The notes beneath the pieces are model-generated. The model was not told where the DNA came from. It worked only from the letters and a program-made list of their open reading frames with translations, and ran no database searches. From positions 1,860,001 through 1,924,000 of the forward strand of contig NZ_CP091975.1 of NCBI RefSeq assembly GCF_029016285.1: DNA of 64,000 nt, read 5' to 3'. Source of the stretch: Vibrio sp. DW001. Lineage in GTDB: Bacteria > Pseudomonadota > Gammaproteobacteria > Enterobacterales > Vibrionaceae. The translations under genes were made by a program, and so were the position numbers. Shown here one piece after another: positions 57,264 through 64,000 of the stretch; positions within the stretch are counted from its first letter, which is position 1; the number at the start of each line of letters is the position of its first letter.

Positions 57264-58010
57264 TTACAGCCCAATTCTATCCGAAATGCTTTCGATATCT
57301 CGTAGATCCAGTTTGTGCACTTCAATCATCTGATCAATTTGACTGATATTTGAGTTAATCTCATCGTGTTTGTCACACGCTGAAGAATTAGCCTCAAATG
57401 ATGCCCCATCCAGATAGACATCACACTCTTTTTTAAAGCGCTTTAATCTTGGCTCTAATAAGTCACGTTCTTTTTGTAACTTGGTTAGGTCTTGTTTAAT
57501 CAACAATTCGCGTTGAAACAGCTCGCGAGAACGTTCAAATATATTCGCTTGCATCGTAACCTGTTTTTCTAAGTCTGAAATGGTCAGTTTTCGTTGCTCA
57601 ATCTCTTCAAGTTGAGATTGAATACGCGCATCCATTTCAATATTTACTTTTTCAAGCTCGGTGACCATCGCTTGCGCTTTGTCAATTTCTTGTTTGCTTT
57701 GCAAGGCAATGGTGTCTACTTCTACGGTAACTCTCGACACAATTTCTGTTTCTAGCTCTGCCTCTTTCTTTTCAACAGCTTCCGATTTTTTCACTATAAC
57801 GTCGGTTTGAGCTTGTTTTGCCTGTACCAATTTCATTTCTAACGCTTGATAGGCGGGTTCCCATTCACTTTTTGTCACAATCGATCCAATAAGTCCACCA
57901 ATCGCAATACCAAGTACGGTCGCTACAGCGATATAAACTAGGGTGTGTTTGTCCCTTTCCTCGATAACCACAACATCATCTTGATCCCTCGGATCAACCA
58001 TGTTACTCAC
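57264..58010 (-). CDS. Membrane-anchored coiled-coil protein of unknown function
   Basis: A GTG start at 58010, with AGGAG 7-11 nt upstream, gives 248 residues. One membrane helix at about 24-46 (TLVYIAVATVLGIAIGGLIG) is followed by a long coiled coil of about 150 residues rich in Glu, Lys and Gln, then a C-terminal part with two cysteines. The layout suggests an inner-membrane protein with a helical periplasmic or cytoplasmic rod. No family is recognised. It follows the 52-residue membrane protein by 16 nt, so the two form a unit. Confidence 0.75.
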   Translation of the reverse strand: MSNMVDPRDQDDVVVIEERDKHTLVYIAVATVLGIAIGGLIGSIVTKSEWEPAYQALEMKLVQAKQAQTDVIVKKSEAVEKKEAELETEIVSRVTVEVDTIALQSKQEIDKAQAMVTELEKVNIEMDARIQSQLEEIEQRKLTISDLEKQVTMQANIFERSRELFQRELLIKQDLTKLQKERDLLEPRLKRFKKECDVYLDGASFEANSSACDKHDEINSNISQIDQMIEVHKLDLRDIESISDRIGL

Positions 58011-58026
58011 GTTCTAACGCTCCTAT

Positions 58027-58185
58027 TCATCGAAACAGTTCACTCATCACCATGGAAACTGCATACATAGCCAGTCCGGATACAAACGCAATGATCACGC
58101 CATGTTGTACCTTTTTGTTCGTTCTATACCGAATAAGAAATATCGAAAGTGCAATAAAAGCTGCGATAGCAATTAGTCTTGTCAT
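58027..58185 (-). CDS. 52-residue predicted two-helix membrane protein
   Basis: The ATG at 58185 is preceded by AAGGAG at 6-nt spacing. The product has two hydrophobic stretches (IAIAAFIALSIFLI and GVIIAFVSGLAMYAVSMVM) with a basic linker RYRTNKKVQ between them. It is the first gene of a two-gene unit with the coiled-coil protein. No known family was recognised. Confidence 0.7.
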   Translation of the reverse strand: MTRLIAIAAFIALSIFLIRYRTNKKVQHGVIIAFVSGLAMYAVSMVMSELFR

Positions 58186-58369
58186 ATGCGCTCCTTGTTA
58201 CTCTTATATATAGCATTATCTACTCTATTTTACGTTAATATTTCGTTGTTTAGGTTAACTAATGAAACATTTTTGAGCAATCAAATATTTCACTACTGAC
58301 ACAAGGAAAAGTTTTATGTAATATCCGCCGGGCAGAATGCTTGTTGTTTACTTAACAGCAGACATTTGT

Positions 58370-58635
58370 TCCGAAGAAGACGGCAGGAGAGAGGGTTTAC
58401 CGCCAATATTTTGTTTTAAATTGGCTTTTAAACCCCACCGAAGAAGTAAATCTTTCAGGTGCGACAATGAGTGCATAAAAACACTAATGGTCGTGAGGAC
58501 TGTCGTTGGAGGAACCTCTGGAGAGAGCCGATATACCCCAGTTTTATAAGGTATTGATTCGGCCGCCGAAGGAGCAAATCCAGTTTTATATTGGACGAAA
58601 CTCTCAGGCAAAAGGACAGAGGAGTGGAAAGCTAG
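58370..58635 (+). ncRNA. Tandem glycine riboswitch
   Basis: Two aptamers sit in a row. The first (about 58380-58507) has GGCAGGAGAGAGGG, ACCGAAGAAGTAAATCTTTC and AGGTGC; the second (about 58508-58632) has AACCTCTGGAGAG, GCCGCCGAAGGAGCAA and CTCTCAGGCAAAAGGACAGAG, the highly conserved glycine-aptamer core. In V. cholerae the same tandem arrangement precedes the sodium:amino acid symporter gene. It controls the symporter gene about 110 nt downstream. The spacer from 58186 to 58369 holds the promoter region but no gene. Confidence 0.95.
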
Positions 58636-58644
58636 GTACATTTT

Positions 58645-58678
58645 ACACCCGAATATTGGGTGTTTTTGGCGTATTTTT
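58645..58678 (+). terminator. Expression-platform terminator of the glycine riboswitch
   Basis: ACACCC (58645-58650) pairs with GGGTGT (58658-58663) around a 7-nt loop and is followed by TTTT and a second T-run. It lies 10-13 nt after aptamer II, so alternative pairing could gate transcription. Direction of control (on or off with glycine) is not read from sequence. Confidence 0.6.
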
Positions 58679-58742
58679 GTCAAAAAAAAGATAATTAACC
58701 TTTCACTCTTCTCCTTAAATTTTTGTTTTATTAAGGGGAACC

Positions 58743-60119
58743 ATGAACAACTTTCAATCTTCACTTCAAACAATCGACAGCTTTGTTTGGGGACCACCAT
58801 TATTAATTCTTCTCGTTGGCACCGGCGCGTATTTTACTCTTCGATTGGGTTTGCTGCAGTTTAGGCATTTACCAACCGCACTAAGGCTTGTTTTTTCTCG
58901 CTCAGAGAATAACAAAGCTGCGGGTGATGTATCCAGCTTCGCCGCTTTATGTACAGCATTATCAGCTACCATTGGCACTGGTAATATTGTGGGTGTTGCT
59001 ACTGCAATCAAAATTGGCGGACCTGGTGCTTTGTTTTGGATGTGGCTTGCAGCATTATTTGGCATGGCAACAAAATATGCAGAGTGTTTGCTCGCGGTTA
59101 AGTATCGCAAGGTCGATGACAACGGACAGATGGTTGGCGGACCGATGTACTATCTTCAATATGGTGTAGGGTCTAAGCTTTTAGCGACACTTTTCGCCAT
59201 ATTTGCTCTGGGTGTTGCCTGTTTTGGCATCGGCACCTTTCCACAGGTTAACGCGATATTAGACGCTTCACGACTCTCTTTTGGTATCTCTAGGGAGATC
59301 TCGACCATAGTGCTTACCGTGTTGGTTGCGGTTGTCACCATTGGCGGGATCAAATCGATTGCGAAAGTGGCAGGACGAGTTGTACCTGTGATGGCTGTTT
59401 TCTATGTTGCTGCGTGTTTGTTTGTACTGGTAACTAACGCCGACCAATTGTTTACCGCTATTGAGTTAGTGGTTGTGTCTGCATTCACTACGACAGCCGC
59501 TTCCGGTGGATTCTTAGGCGCAGGCATGATGCTCGCTATTCAGTCAGGTATCGCTCGTGGGGTGTTCTCTAATGAATCAGGTTTAGGCAGCGCACCAATG
59601 GCTGCCGCCGCCGCAAAGACAGATTCGTGTGTTCGACAAGGTCTTATATCCATGACTGGTACGTTTTTCGATACCATCATTATCTGCACAATGACTGGAC
59701 TCGCCCTAATCTTAACTGGCGCTTGGCAGAGCGATTTTTCCGGTGCAGAAATGACAACGCATGCCTTTGCTGTTGGATTAAGCTCCGATACGTTGGGCCC
59801 TATGTTGGTGTCAATTGGACTTATTTTCTTTGCTTTTACTACCATATTGGGCTGGAACTATTACGGTGAACGGTGTGTTGTTTTCCTGATGGGGACGAAA
59901 GCTGTGCTTCCTTACAAGGTCATCTTCTTGGGTTTAGTGGCATCTGGCGCCTTCTTACATCTAGATATGATCTGGATAATCGCTGACATCGTCAACGGTT
60001 TGATGGCGGTTCCGAACCTGATTGGTTTAATTGCATTGCGCCATATCGTTATTGCCGAAACAAAGGCTTATTTCGACGCAAACAACAAAGATAACCACAA
60101 ACTCGCATTGCAAGTATAG
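58743..60119 (+). CDS. agcS: Sodium:alanine/glycine symporter (AGCS family)
   Basis: The 458-residue protein has about ten to eleven membrane helices and family motifs GTGNIVGVATAIKIGGPGALFWMW, KYRKVDDNGQMVGGPMYYL and IARGVFSNESGLGSAPMAAAAA. It imports alanine or glycine with sodium ions. The glycine riboswitch in its leader supports glycine as a physiological substrate or signal. An AAGGGG ribosome site precedes the ATG. Confidence 0.93.
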   Translation: MNNFQSSLQTIDSFVWGPPLLILLVGTGAYFTLRLGLLQFRHLPTALRLVFSRSENNKAAGDVSSFAALCTALSATIGTGNIVGVATAIKIGGPGALFWMWLAALFGMATKYAECLLAVKYRKVDDNGQMVGGPMYYLQYGVGSKLLATLFAIFALGVACFGIGTFPQVNAILDASRLSFGISREISTIVLTVLVAVVTIGGIKSIAKVAGRVVPVMAVFYVAACLFVLVTNADQLFTAIELVVVSAFTTTAASGGFLGAGMMLAIQSGIARGVFSNESGLGSAPMAAAAAKTDSCVRQGLISMTGTFFDTIIICTMTGLALILTGAWQSDFSGAEMTTHAFAVGLSSDTLGPMLVSIGLIFFAFTTILGWNYYGERCVVFLMGTKAVLPYKVIFLGLVASGAFLHLDMIWIIADIVNGLMAVPNLIGLIALRHIVIAETKAYFDANNKDNHKLALQV

Positions 60120-60168
60120 CAACGCTGTTTTCGAGTTTGACCGGTGGTAAACATCCGTGACGACCAAT

Positions 60169-60198
60169 AAAAAGGCCTGCAGATAAGCAAGCCTTTTT
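60169..60198. terminator. Terminator between symporter and LysE-type genes
   Basis: AAAAAGGC-C-TGC pairs with GCA-A-GCCTTTTT around AGATAA, with one internal mismatch. A-run and T-run at the ends suit both convergent genes. Confidence 0.82.
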
Positions 60199-60206
60199 GT
60201 CTAAAC

Positions 60207-60857
60207 TTATCGGTTATTTAATGTTGGTGGATCTTCCAGCAACAACTTAATACCTAAGCCAATCAAAACAACCCCGGTTAAGCCTTCCATCCATGTCATT
60301 ATCGAGCCGTTTTGCACCAAACGCTTGGCATAGTTTATTGCACCTACGAGCCCACATTGCCACACCATAGAGATAACAAAATGAATGGTTGCCATCAACA
60401 ATGATTGAAGAAATGGTGAGTACGCTGGATCAATAAACTGCGGTAAAAATGCAAGATAGAATACTGCTGTTTTTGGATTCAGCACGTTTGACAGAAAACC
60501 TTCTCTTAACGAACGTTTGAGCTGGAATACGTCATGCTCAGAATCACCAATTTTAAGGCTACTTTTCCCCTTGAAGGTAGAACGTAATCCGTTGATACCC
60601 AGATAAATAAGGTATGCGGCCCCTACCCACTTCATCATTTGAAACGCTTCTGCTGATTGAAGTAAAATGGCAGAAATTCCAATAGCCGAAAACGTCGCGT
60701 GAACAAATAGGCCCATGCAGATACCAAAACTGGTTACGCAGCCGTCTTTAATCCCTGCACGACTCGTATTTCTAATCACGACAGCGGTATCCAAACCGGG
60801 TGTTAGTGTCAGTATGGTAATGGCTATCAAAAAAGCCTCGATATTTAGTATATGCAT
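60207..60857 (-). CDS. LysE/RhtB-family amino acid exporter
   Basis: The ATG at 60857 gives 216 residues with about six membrane helices and the family start ITILTLTPGLDTAVVIRNTSRAG. It likely exports an amino acid such as threonine, homoserine or lysine, or a related metabolite; the substrate is not readable from sequence. An in-frame upstream TTG/GTG start (to 60872) is possible. The gene is convergent with the symporter. Confidence 0.87.
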   Translation of the reverse strand: MHILNIEAFLIAITILTLTPGLDTAVVIRNTSRAGIKDGCVTSFGICMGLFVHATFSAIGISAILLQSAEAFQMMKWVGAAYLIYLGINGLRSTFKGKSSLKIGDSEHDVFQLKRSLREGFLSNVLNPKTAVFYLAFLPQFIDPAYSPFLQSLLMATIHFVISMVWQCGLVGAINYAKRLVQNGSIMTWMEGLTGVVLIGLGIKLLLEDPPTLNNR

Positions 60858-60976
60858 CCTTGTCACCGTCAAAAACTATCTGTTATTTTGTTATATCAGG
60901 TAATTAGAGTAAACCCAAGGCTTCTCGACTTGTTTAGATCAATGGTAAACTTGTTTTTTTGGCGATGGAAAAAACA

Positions 60977-62458
60977 ATGTCTGCATATAACCAACTCAAA
61001 GAACACTCAAAAAAAATATCACACTTTAATCATCTTGCGGCGATATGTGGCTGGGATCAAGCTTCGGTAATGCCATCAGGCGGCAATCAAGCGCGTTCAG
61101 AAGCCATGGCAGAACTGTCTGTCCATATCCACAAATTAATGACTGAACCACAGTTGGCAGAACTGTTCGACAAAGCAGAAAACGAAACGCTAAGTGGCGA
61201 ACAACAATCCAGTTTACGGGAGCTTAAAAGACACTGGATGCAAGCAAATGTATTACCTGAAAAGCTTGTACAACAAAAATCATTAGCAGGCTCCAAATGC
61301 GAGCATGCATGGCGTACTCAGCGCGGCGAAGACGATTGGCAAGGTTTTATGAAGAACTGGAAAGAAGTTGTTTCCCTATCGCAGCAAGAAGCACAAATAC
61401 GTTCTGAAGCTACCGGCCTGTCACCTTATGACGCGATGCTCGATCTATATGAGCCTGGTACGACAACCGCGTCTTTAGATACGCTGTTTAGTGATGTCAG
61501 TAGCTGGTTACCCGATCTCATCGATAACGCATTAGAAAAACAGAAGTCAGACACGCTTATCTTACCTAATGGCACCTATAGTCGTCATAGCCAAAAGCAA
61601 CTCGGGCTTGAGGTAATGAGGTTGCTTCAGTTTGATTTTAATCACGGTCGATTAGATGAAAGTGTCCATCCATTTTGTGGTGGTGTTCCAACGGACGTAC
61701 GTTTAACCACTCGATATGACGAAAGTGATTTTATTCAATCCTTAATGGGAACCGTACACGAGACAGGTCACGCGCGTTATGAACAGGGTTTACCTACGTT
61801 GTTATCCGGACTGCCCGTTGGTGAAGCACGTTCTATGGGTATTCACGAATCACAGTCTCTATTTTTTGAAATGCAGGTAGGCCGAAATGATGCTTTTATT
61901 GAGCATCTATCTAAAATGTCTGCGAATGCCTTTGACGCCAAGACAGATCCGGTATTTGAAAGCAGCAATTTTCAAAAGCTATACACTCGCGTGGACAAAG
62001 GGTTTATTCGTGTTGACGCGGATGAACTCACTTACCCTGCTCACGTCATCTTGCGTTATGAAATTGAAAGAGATCTTATGAACGGCAAGATCTCGTATAC
62101 AGACATACCAGAACTTTGGGACCATAAAATGAATGCCTATCTTGGTTTGTCTACTCAAGGTCATTTCAAAGATGGTTGTATGCAGGATATTCATTGGACC
62201 GATGGGGCCTTCGGGTACTTCCCTAGCTATACGCTAGGCGCTATGTACGCGGCTCAATTTATGGCTTCGATGAGGAAAACTGTAGACGTAGATTCTGTGA
62301 TTCAAAGCGGCGACCTCTCCCCTATTTTCTCTTGGTTATCGGAGAACATTTGGAGCAAAGGAAGCTTGCTAACGACCGATGAATTGGTTAAGGCAGCGAC
62401 TGGTGAGACGTTGAATGCTGACCATTTTCAGGCGCATTTGAGAAGTCGTTATCTTTAA
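60977..62458 (+). CDS. M32-family metallocarboxypeptidase
   Basis: The ATG at 60977 is preceded by GGAAAA at suitable spacing, giving 493 residues; ATG 60965 and TTG 60959 are alternatives. The zinc motif HETGH is at 261-265, and GIHESQSLFFE supplies the third ligand Glu. The M32 signatures CGWDQASVMPSGG near the start and HPFCGGVPTDVRLTTRYDE are present. It removes C-terminal residues from peptides in the cytoplasm. Length and order match the Taq-type carboxypeptidase family. Confidence 0.92.
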   Translation: MSAYNQLKEHSKKISHFNHLAAICGWDQASVMPSGGNQARSEAMAELSVHIHKLMTEPQLAELFDKAENETLSGEQQSSLRELKRHWMQANVLPEKLVQQKSLAGSKCEHAWRTQRGEDDWQGFMKNWKEVVSLSQQEAQIRSEATGLSPYDAMLDLYEPGTTTASLDTLFSDVSSWLPDLIDNALEKQKSDTLILPNGTYSRHSQKQLGLEVMRLLQFDFNHGRLDESVHPFCGGVPTDVRLTTRYDESDFIQSLMGTVHETGHARYEQGLPTLLSGLPVGEARSMGIHESQSLFFEMQVGRNDAFIEHLSKMSANAFDAKTDPVFESSNFQKLYTRVDKGFIRVDADELTYPAHVILRYEIERDLMNGKISYTDIPELWDHKMNAYLGLSTQGHFKDGCMQDIHWTDGAFGYFPSYTLGAMYAAQFMASMRKTVDVDSVIQSGDLSPIFSWLSENIWSKGSLLTTDELVKAATGETLNADHFQAHLRSRYL

Positions 62459-62470
62459 TGAAGTAACCTT

Positions 62471-62503
62471 AGAAAGGCTGATCGTTTTTGACTCAGCCGT
62501 TCT
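62471..62503 (+). terminator. Possible terminator after the M32 gene
   Basis: AGAA-A-GGCTGA pairs with TCAGCC-G-TTCT around an 11-nt loop, with one internal mismatch, 13 nt past the stop codon. The trailing T-run is short. Confidence 0.45.
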
Positions 62504-62645
62504 ATTTAAACACTCAATCATTACAGAGAGTTCTTTACGATATAAGTACCAGTCAAGGTAATGTTTTCGATAACTATTGGACATAACCGTTGTCTTGTTA
62601 TCTACATTGTTAGGGTAGCTTTAGGTAAAGATTTCGAACCCTATT

Positions 62646-63302
62646 TTATATACACTGCGGTTGTGGTGCTTTCTTTGCGACAACAAAATAGCTAGACGCC
62701 TCTTTGTATACTTCTTCAGCGACTACTTTTTGAAAATCCCCGTTTTTTATTAGATAGTCCAAATCAGAACTTTTATATCTTCTTATCGTTATTGGGATTA
62801 TTCCGAGTTTTGATAAGATTCTAACAAGATAAATTTGCATGTTAACTACAAAGGACTTTCTCCCATCCAAGCAAGGTGTGGCAGAGATAAATAGTCCACC
62901 AGGTTTTATTAATTCGTATATTCTTCGAATAACATCGTTAGGATTATCTATGGTATGTAACATATTGAATGCTAGGATTACATCAAATGATTCATTCCTG
63001 AACTGTTTATCAAAAATAGTAGTCTGATCAAAGCTAATATTTTCGATCCTGCTACTAGCCGCTTTAATTTTCGCCGACTCAATCATTTCGGATAATATAT
63101 CTATCGCATGGATTTCTTTGACGTGACTAGCTAGCTCACAGGCTTTTGTACCAGTTCCACATCCGTAATCCAAAACAACATTGTTAATATCTAAGTGTTT
63201 TTTAGTATTTTCTCTTGTCTTATTATGAATATATTTAAAACGATCTTCAGATTTATCGTAGTTTTTTGAAGCTTTATCCCAAAAACTTTTTGTTTTATTC
63301 AT
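62646..63302 (-). CDS. Class I SAM-dependent methyltransferase
   Basis: The ATG at 63302 is preceded by AAGGTG at 6-7 nt, giving 218 residues; an upstream ATG at 63326 lacks a ribosome site. The SAM-binding motif LDYGCGTGTKACELA and the following AIDILSEMIESAK acidic loop are clear, and the FDVILAFNMLHTIDNP strand follows. It resembles UbiE/BioC-like small-molecule methyltransferases but the substrate is unknown. Base composition is more AT-rich than most of the window and it neighbours an IS element, which suggests a transferred gene (inference). Confidence 0.85.
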   Translation of the reverse strand: MNKTKSFWDKASKNYDKSEDRFKYIHNKTRENTKKHLDINNVVLDYGCGTGTKACELASHVKEIHAIDILSEMIESAKIKAASSRIENISFDQTTIFDKQFRNESFDVILAFNMLHTIDNPNDVIRRIYELIKPGGLFISATPCLDGRKSFVVNMQIYLVRILSKLGIIPITIRRYKSSDLDYLIKNGDFQKVVAEEVYKEASSYFVVAKKAPQPQCI

Positions 63303-63442
63303 AGCTTGCACCTTACCAATATCCATGAGTTATAAGCCCACGTGTTTATGTGAAATCTTGATGGTTTGTAATAAAACATTATAGATATTGTATCAATGCC
63401 ATTATGAATAGATACGAACAAAAATGCATGAATGGTATTCAC

Positions 63443-63516
63443 ATGAGAATAGACTGGAAAGCTATAGACTTTGATTGGAATCACGCTAGAGCCGTTCTGG
63501 TTACTGCTGAATTAGG
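63443..63516 (+). pseudogene. 5' fragment of a LysR-family regulator gene, cut by an IS element
   Basis: From the ATG at 63443 about 25 codons read into the typical start of a LysR-family protein (FDWNHARAVLVTAELG, compare FDWNHARAFLVTAEEGS). The match stops at about 63516, exactly where the IS end sequence TGTAACCCCCCC begins, and a stop codon follows within the IS. The rest of the regulator probably lies beyond the far end of the IS, outside the window. Confidence 0.75.
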
Positions 63517-64000
63517 TGTAACCCCCCCTTAATTAATAGCACTCGAAATTAGGGCCTTCCTTTCGTTGTGATTTAGCCAAATACTCCCATGACGTAAGGT
63601 CTGCCAGTGAGTCATGTGGCCGCTCATGGTTATACTCTTTTACCCAGGTTTCGGTTAATTCACGAACTTCATTCAGCGTCTTAAACACGTACATATTCAG
63701 AATGGCATCACGATAGGTTCGATTAAAACGCTTAATATAAGAATTCTGAGTGGGCTTTCCTGATTTGATAAACTCCAGCTCAATCTGATTGTTTTCCGCC
63801 CATTCAGCCAGTTTTAACGAGATAAATTCAAGCCCGTTATCCATTCTTATCTTTTGTGGATACCCACGCCATGCGACAACTCGATCAAGCACGCGAAGTA
63901 TACGAACCGTTGGTAAACTCAAGTCAATTTCTACTGCTAATGCTTCACGATTAAAATCATCTAAAAGGTTAAACGTACGAAAACGTGTTCCACACTGTAA
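63517..64000 (-). mobile_element. IS3-family insertion sequence, 3' part, running off the window
   Basis: The element begins at the probable terminal sequence TGTAACCCCCCCTTAATTA next to the broken LysR gene and continues to the window end. It contains the C-terminal part of an IS3-family (orfB-type) transposase on the minus strand. The other end and orfA are beyond 64000. Confidence 0.8.
63533..64000 (-). CDS. IS3-family transposase orfB, partial, catalytic Glu replaced
   Basis: The reading frame is open to the window edge, so the N-terminus is missing. The visible part (FRTFNLLDDFNREALA, then RMDNGLEF and TQNSYIKRFNRTYRD) is the integrase-core region of IS3-group transposases. Counting 35 residues after the Asp of MDNG reaches Lys where D-D-35-E enzymes have Glu (YIKRFN for the usual YIERFN), codon AAG for GAG. 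The protein ends WEYLAKSQRKEGPNFECY, close to the IS end. Confidence 0.85.
   Translation of the reverse strand, partial: LQCGTRFRTFNLLDDFNREALAVEIDLSLPTVRILRVLDRVVAWRGYPQKIRMDNGLEFISLKLAEWAENNQIELEFIKSGKPTQNSYIKRFNRTYRDAILNMYVFKTLNEVRELTETWVKEYNHERPHDSLADLTSWEYLAKSQRKEGPNFECY

Noticed and set aside
58348..58800. 150-residue minus-strand reading frame over the riboswitch
   Set aside because: It is antisense to the conserved glycine aptamers and the symporter start; the riboswitch explains the sequence.

Overview
The window looks like a chromosomal segment of a marine gamma-proteobacterium of the family Vibrionaceae, probably Vibrio or a close relative. This rests on the FNR, UspE, TtcA, PotABCD and QueC proteins, which closely resemble gamma-proteobacterial ones. 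It also rests on the gene order cco accessory genes, fnr, uspE, ttcA, DUF2987 gene, bax, potABCD, and on a tandem glycine riboswitch in front of a sodium:amino-acid symporter, both known from Vibrio. Species cannot be fixed from the sequence alone.

Layout. 1-5.8 kb (+): maturation genes for cbb3 cytochrome oxidase (ccoH/fixH, ccoI, ccoS, a TauE/SafE-like membrane protein), then fnr with a perfect FNR box just before its start, and uspE. 5.8-9.4 kb (-): ttcA, a DUF2987 periplasmic protein, bax and a membrane protein with an acidic tail. 9.6-13.6 kb (+): the spermidine/putrescine importer potABCD. 13.7-15.9 kb (-): cobB, and amtB with a sigma-54 promoter and an NtrC-like site. 16.2-19.7 kb (-): a sensor kinase and a sigma-54-type response regulator whose GAFTGA loop is degenerate. 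19.9-24.2 kb: a fused mobA-mobB gene, a small unknown, nagK, a DTW-domain tRNA-modifying protein and a sterol-desaturase-like hydroxylase. 24.3-37.6 kb (-): one gene for a protein of about 4,418 residues. It is a LapA-type adhesin with an N-terminal retention module and TAAG cleavage site, about nine almost identical 142-residue repeats, many further extracellular domains, RTX repeats and a type I secretion tail. 37.8-40.7 kb: DUF2750 protein, REP-like repeats, queC, yidA-like phosphatase and a GNAT acetyltransferase. 40.8-49.4 kb (-): a complete 2-methylcitrate operon (GntR regulator, prpB, prpC, acnD, prpF, prpE) with candidate operators. 49.6-52.3 kb: EamA transporter, LysR regulator and a DNA-3-methyladenine glycosylase-like protein. 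52.5-57.2 kb (+): an exporter operon (TolC-like, HlyD-like, two ABC-2 permeases) with no ATPase gene. 57.2-60.1 kb: a coiled-coil membrane protein with a 52-residue partner, then the tandem glycine riboswitch and its symporter. 60.2-64 kb: LysE exporter, M32 carboxypeptidase, a methyltransferase, and a LysR gene interrupted by an IS3-family element that runs off the window.

Functional themes are micro-aerobic respiration and its FNR control, nitrogen and polyamine uptake, propionate catabolism (prp genes, with CobB as a possible deacylase of PrpE), and surface adhesion. Most of the window is core-like. The accessory-looking parts are the giant adhesin, the REP-like clusters and the right end with the interrupted LysR gene. 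No tRNA, rRNA or CRISPR array was seen.
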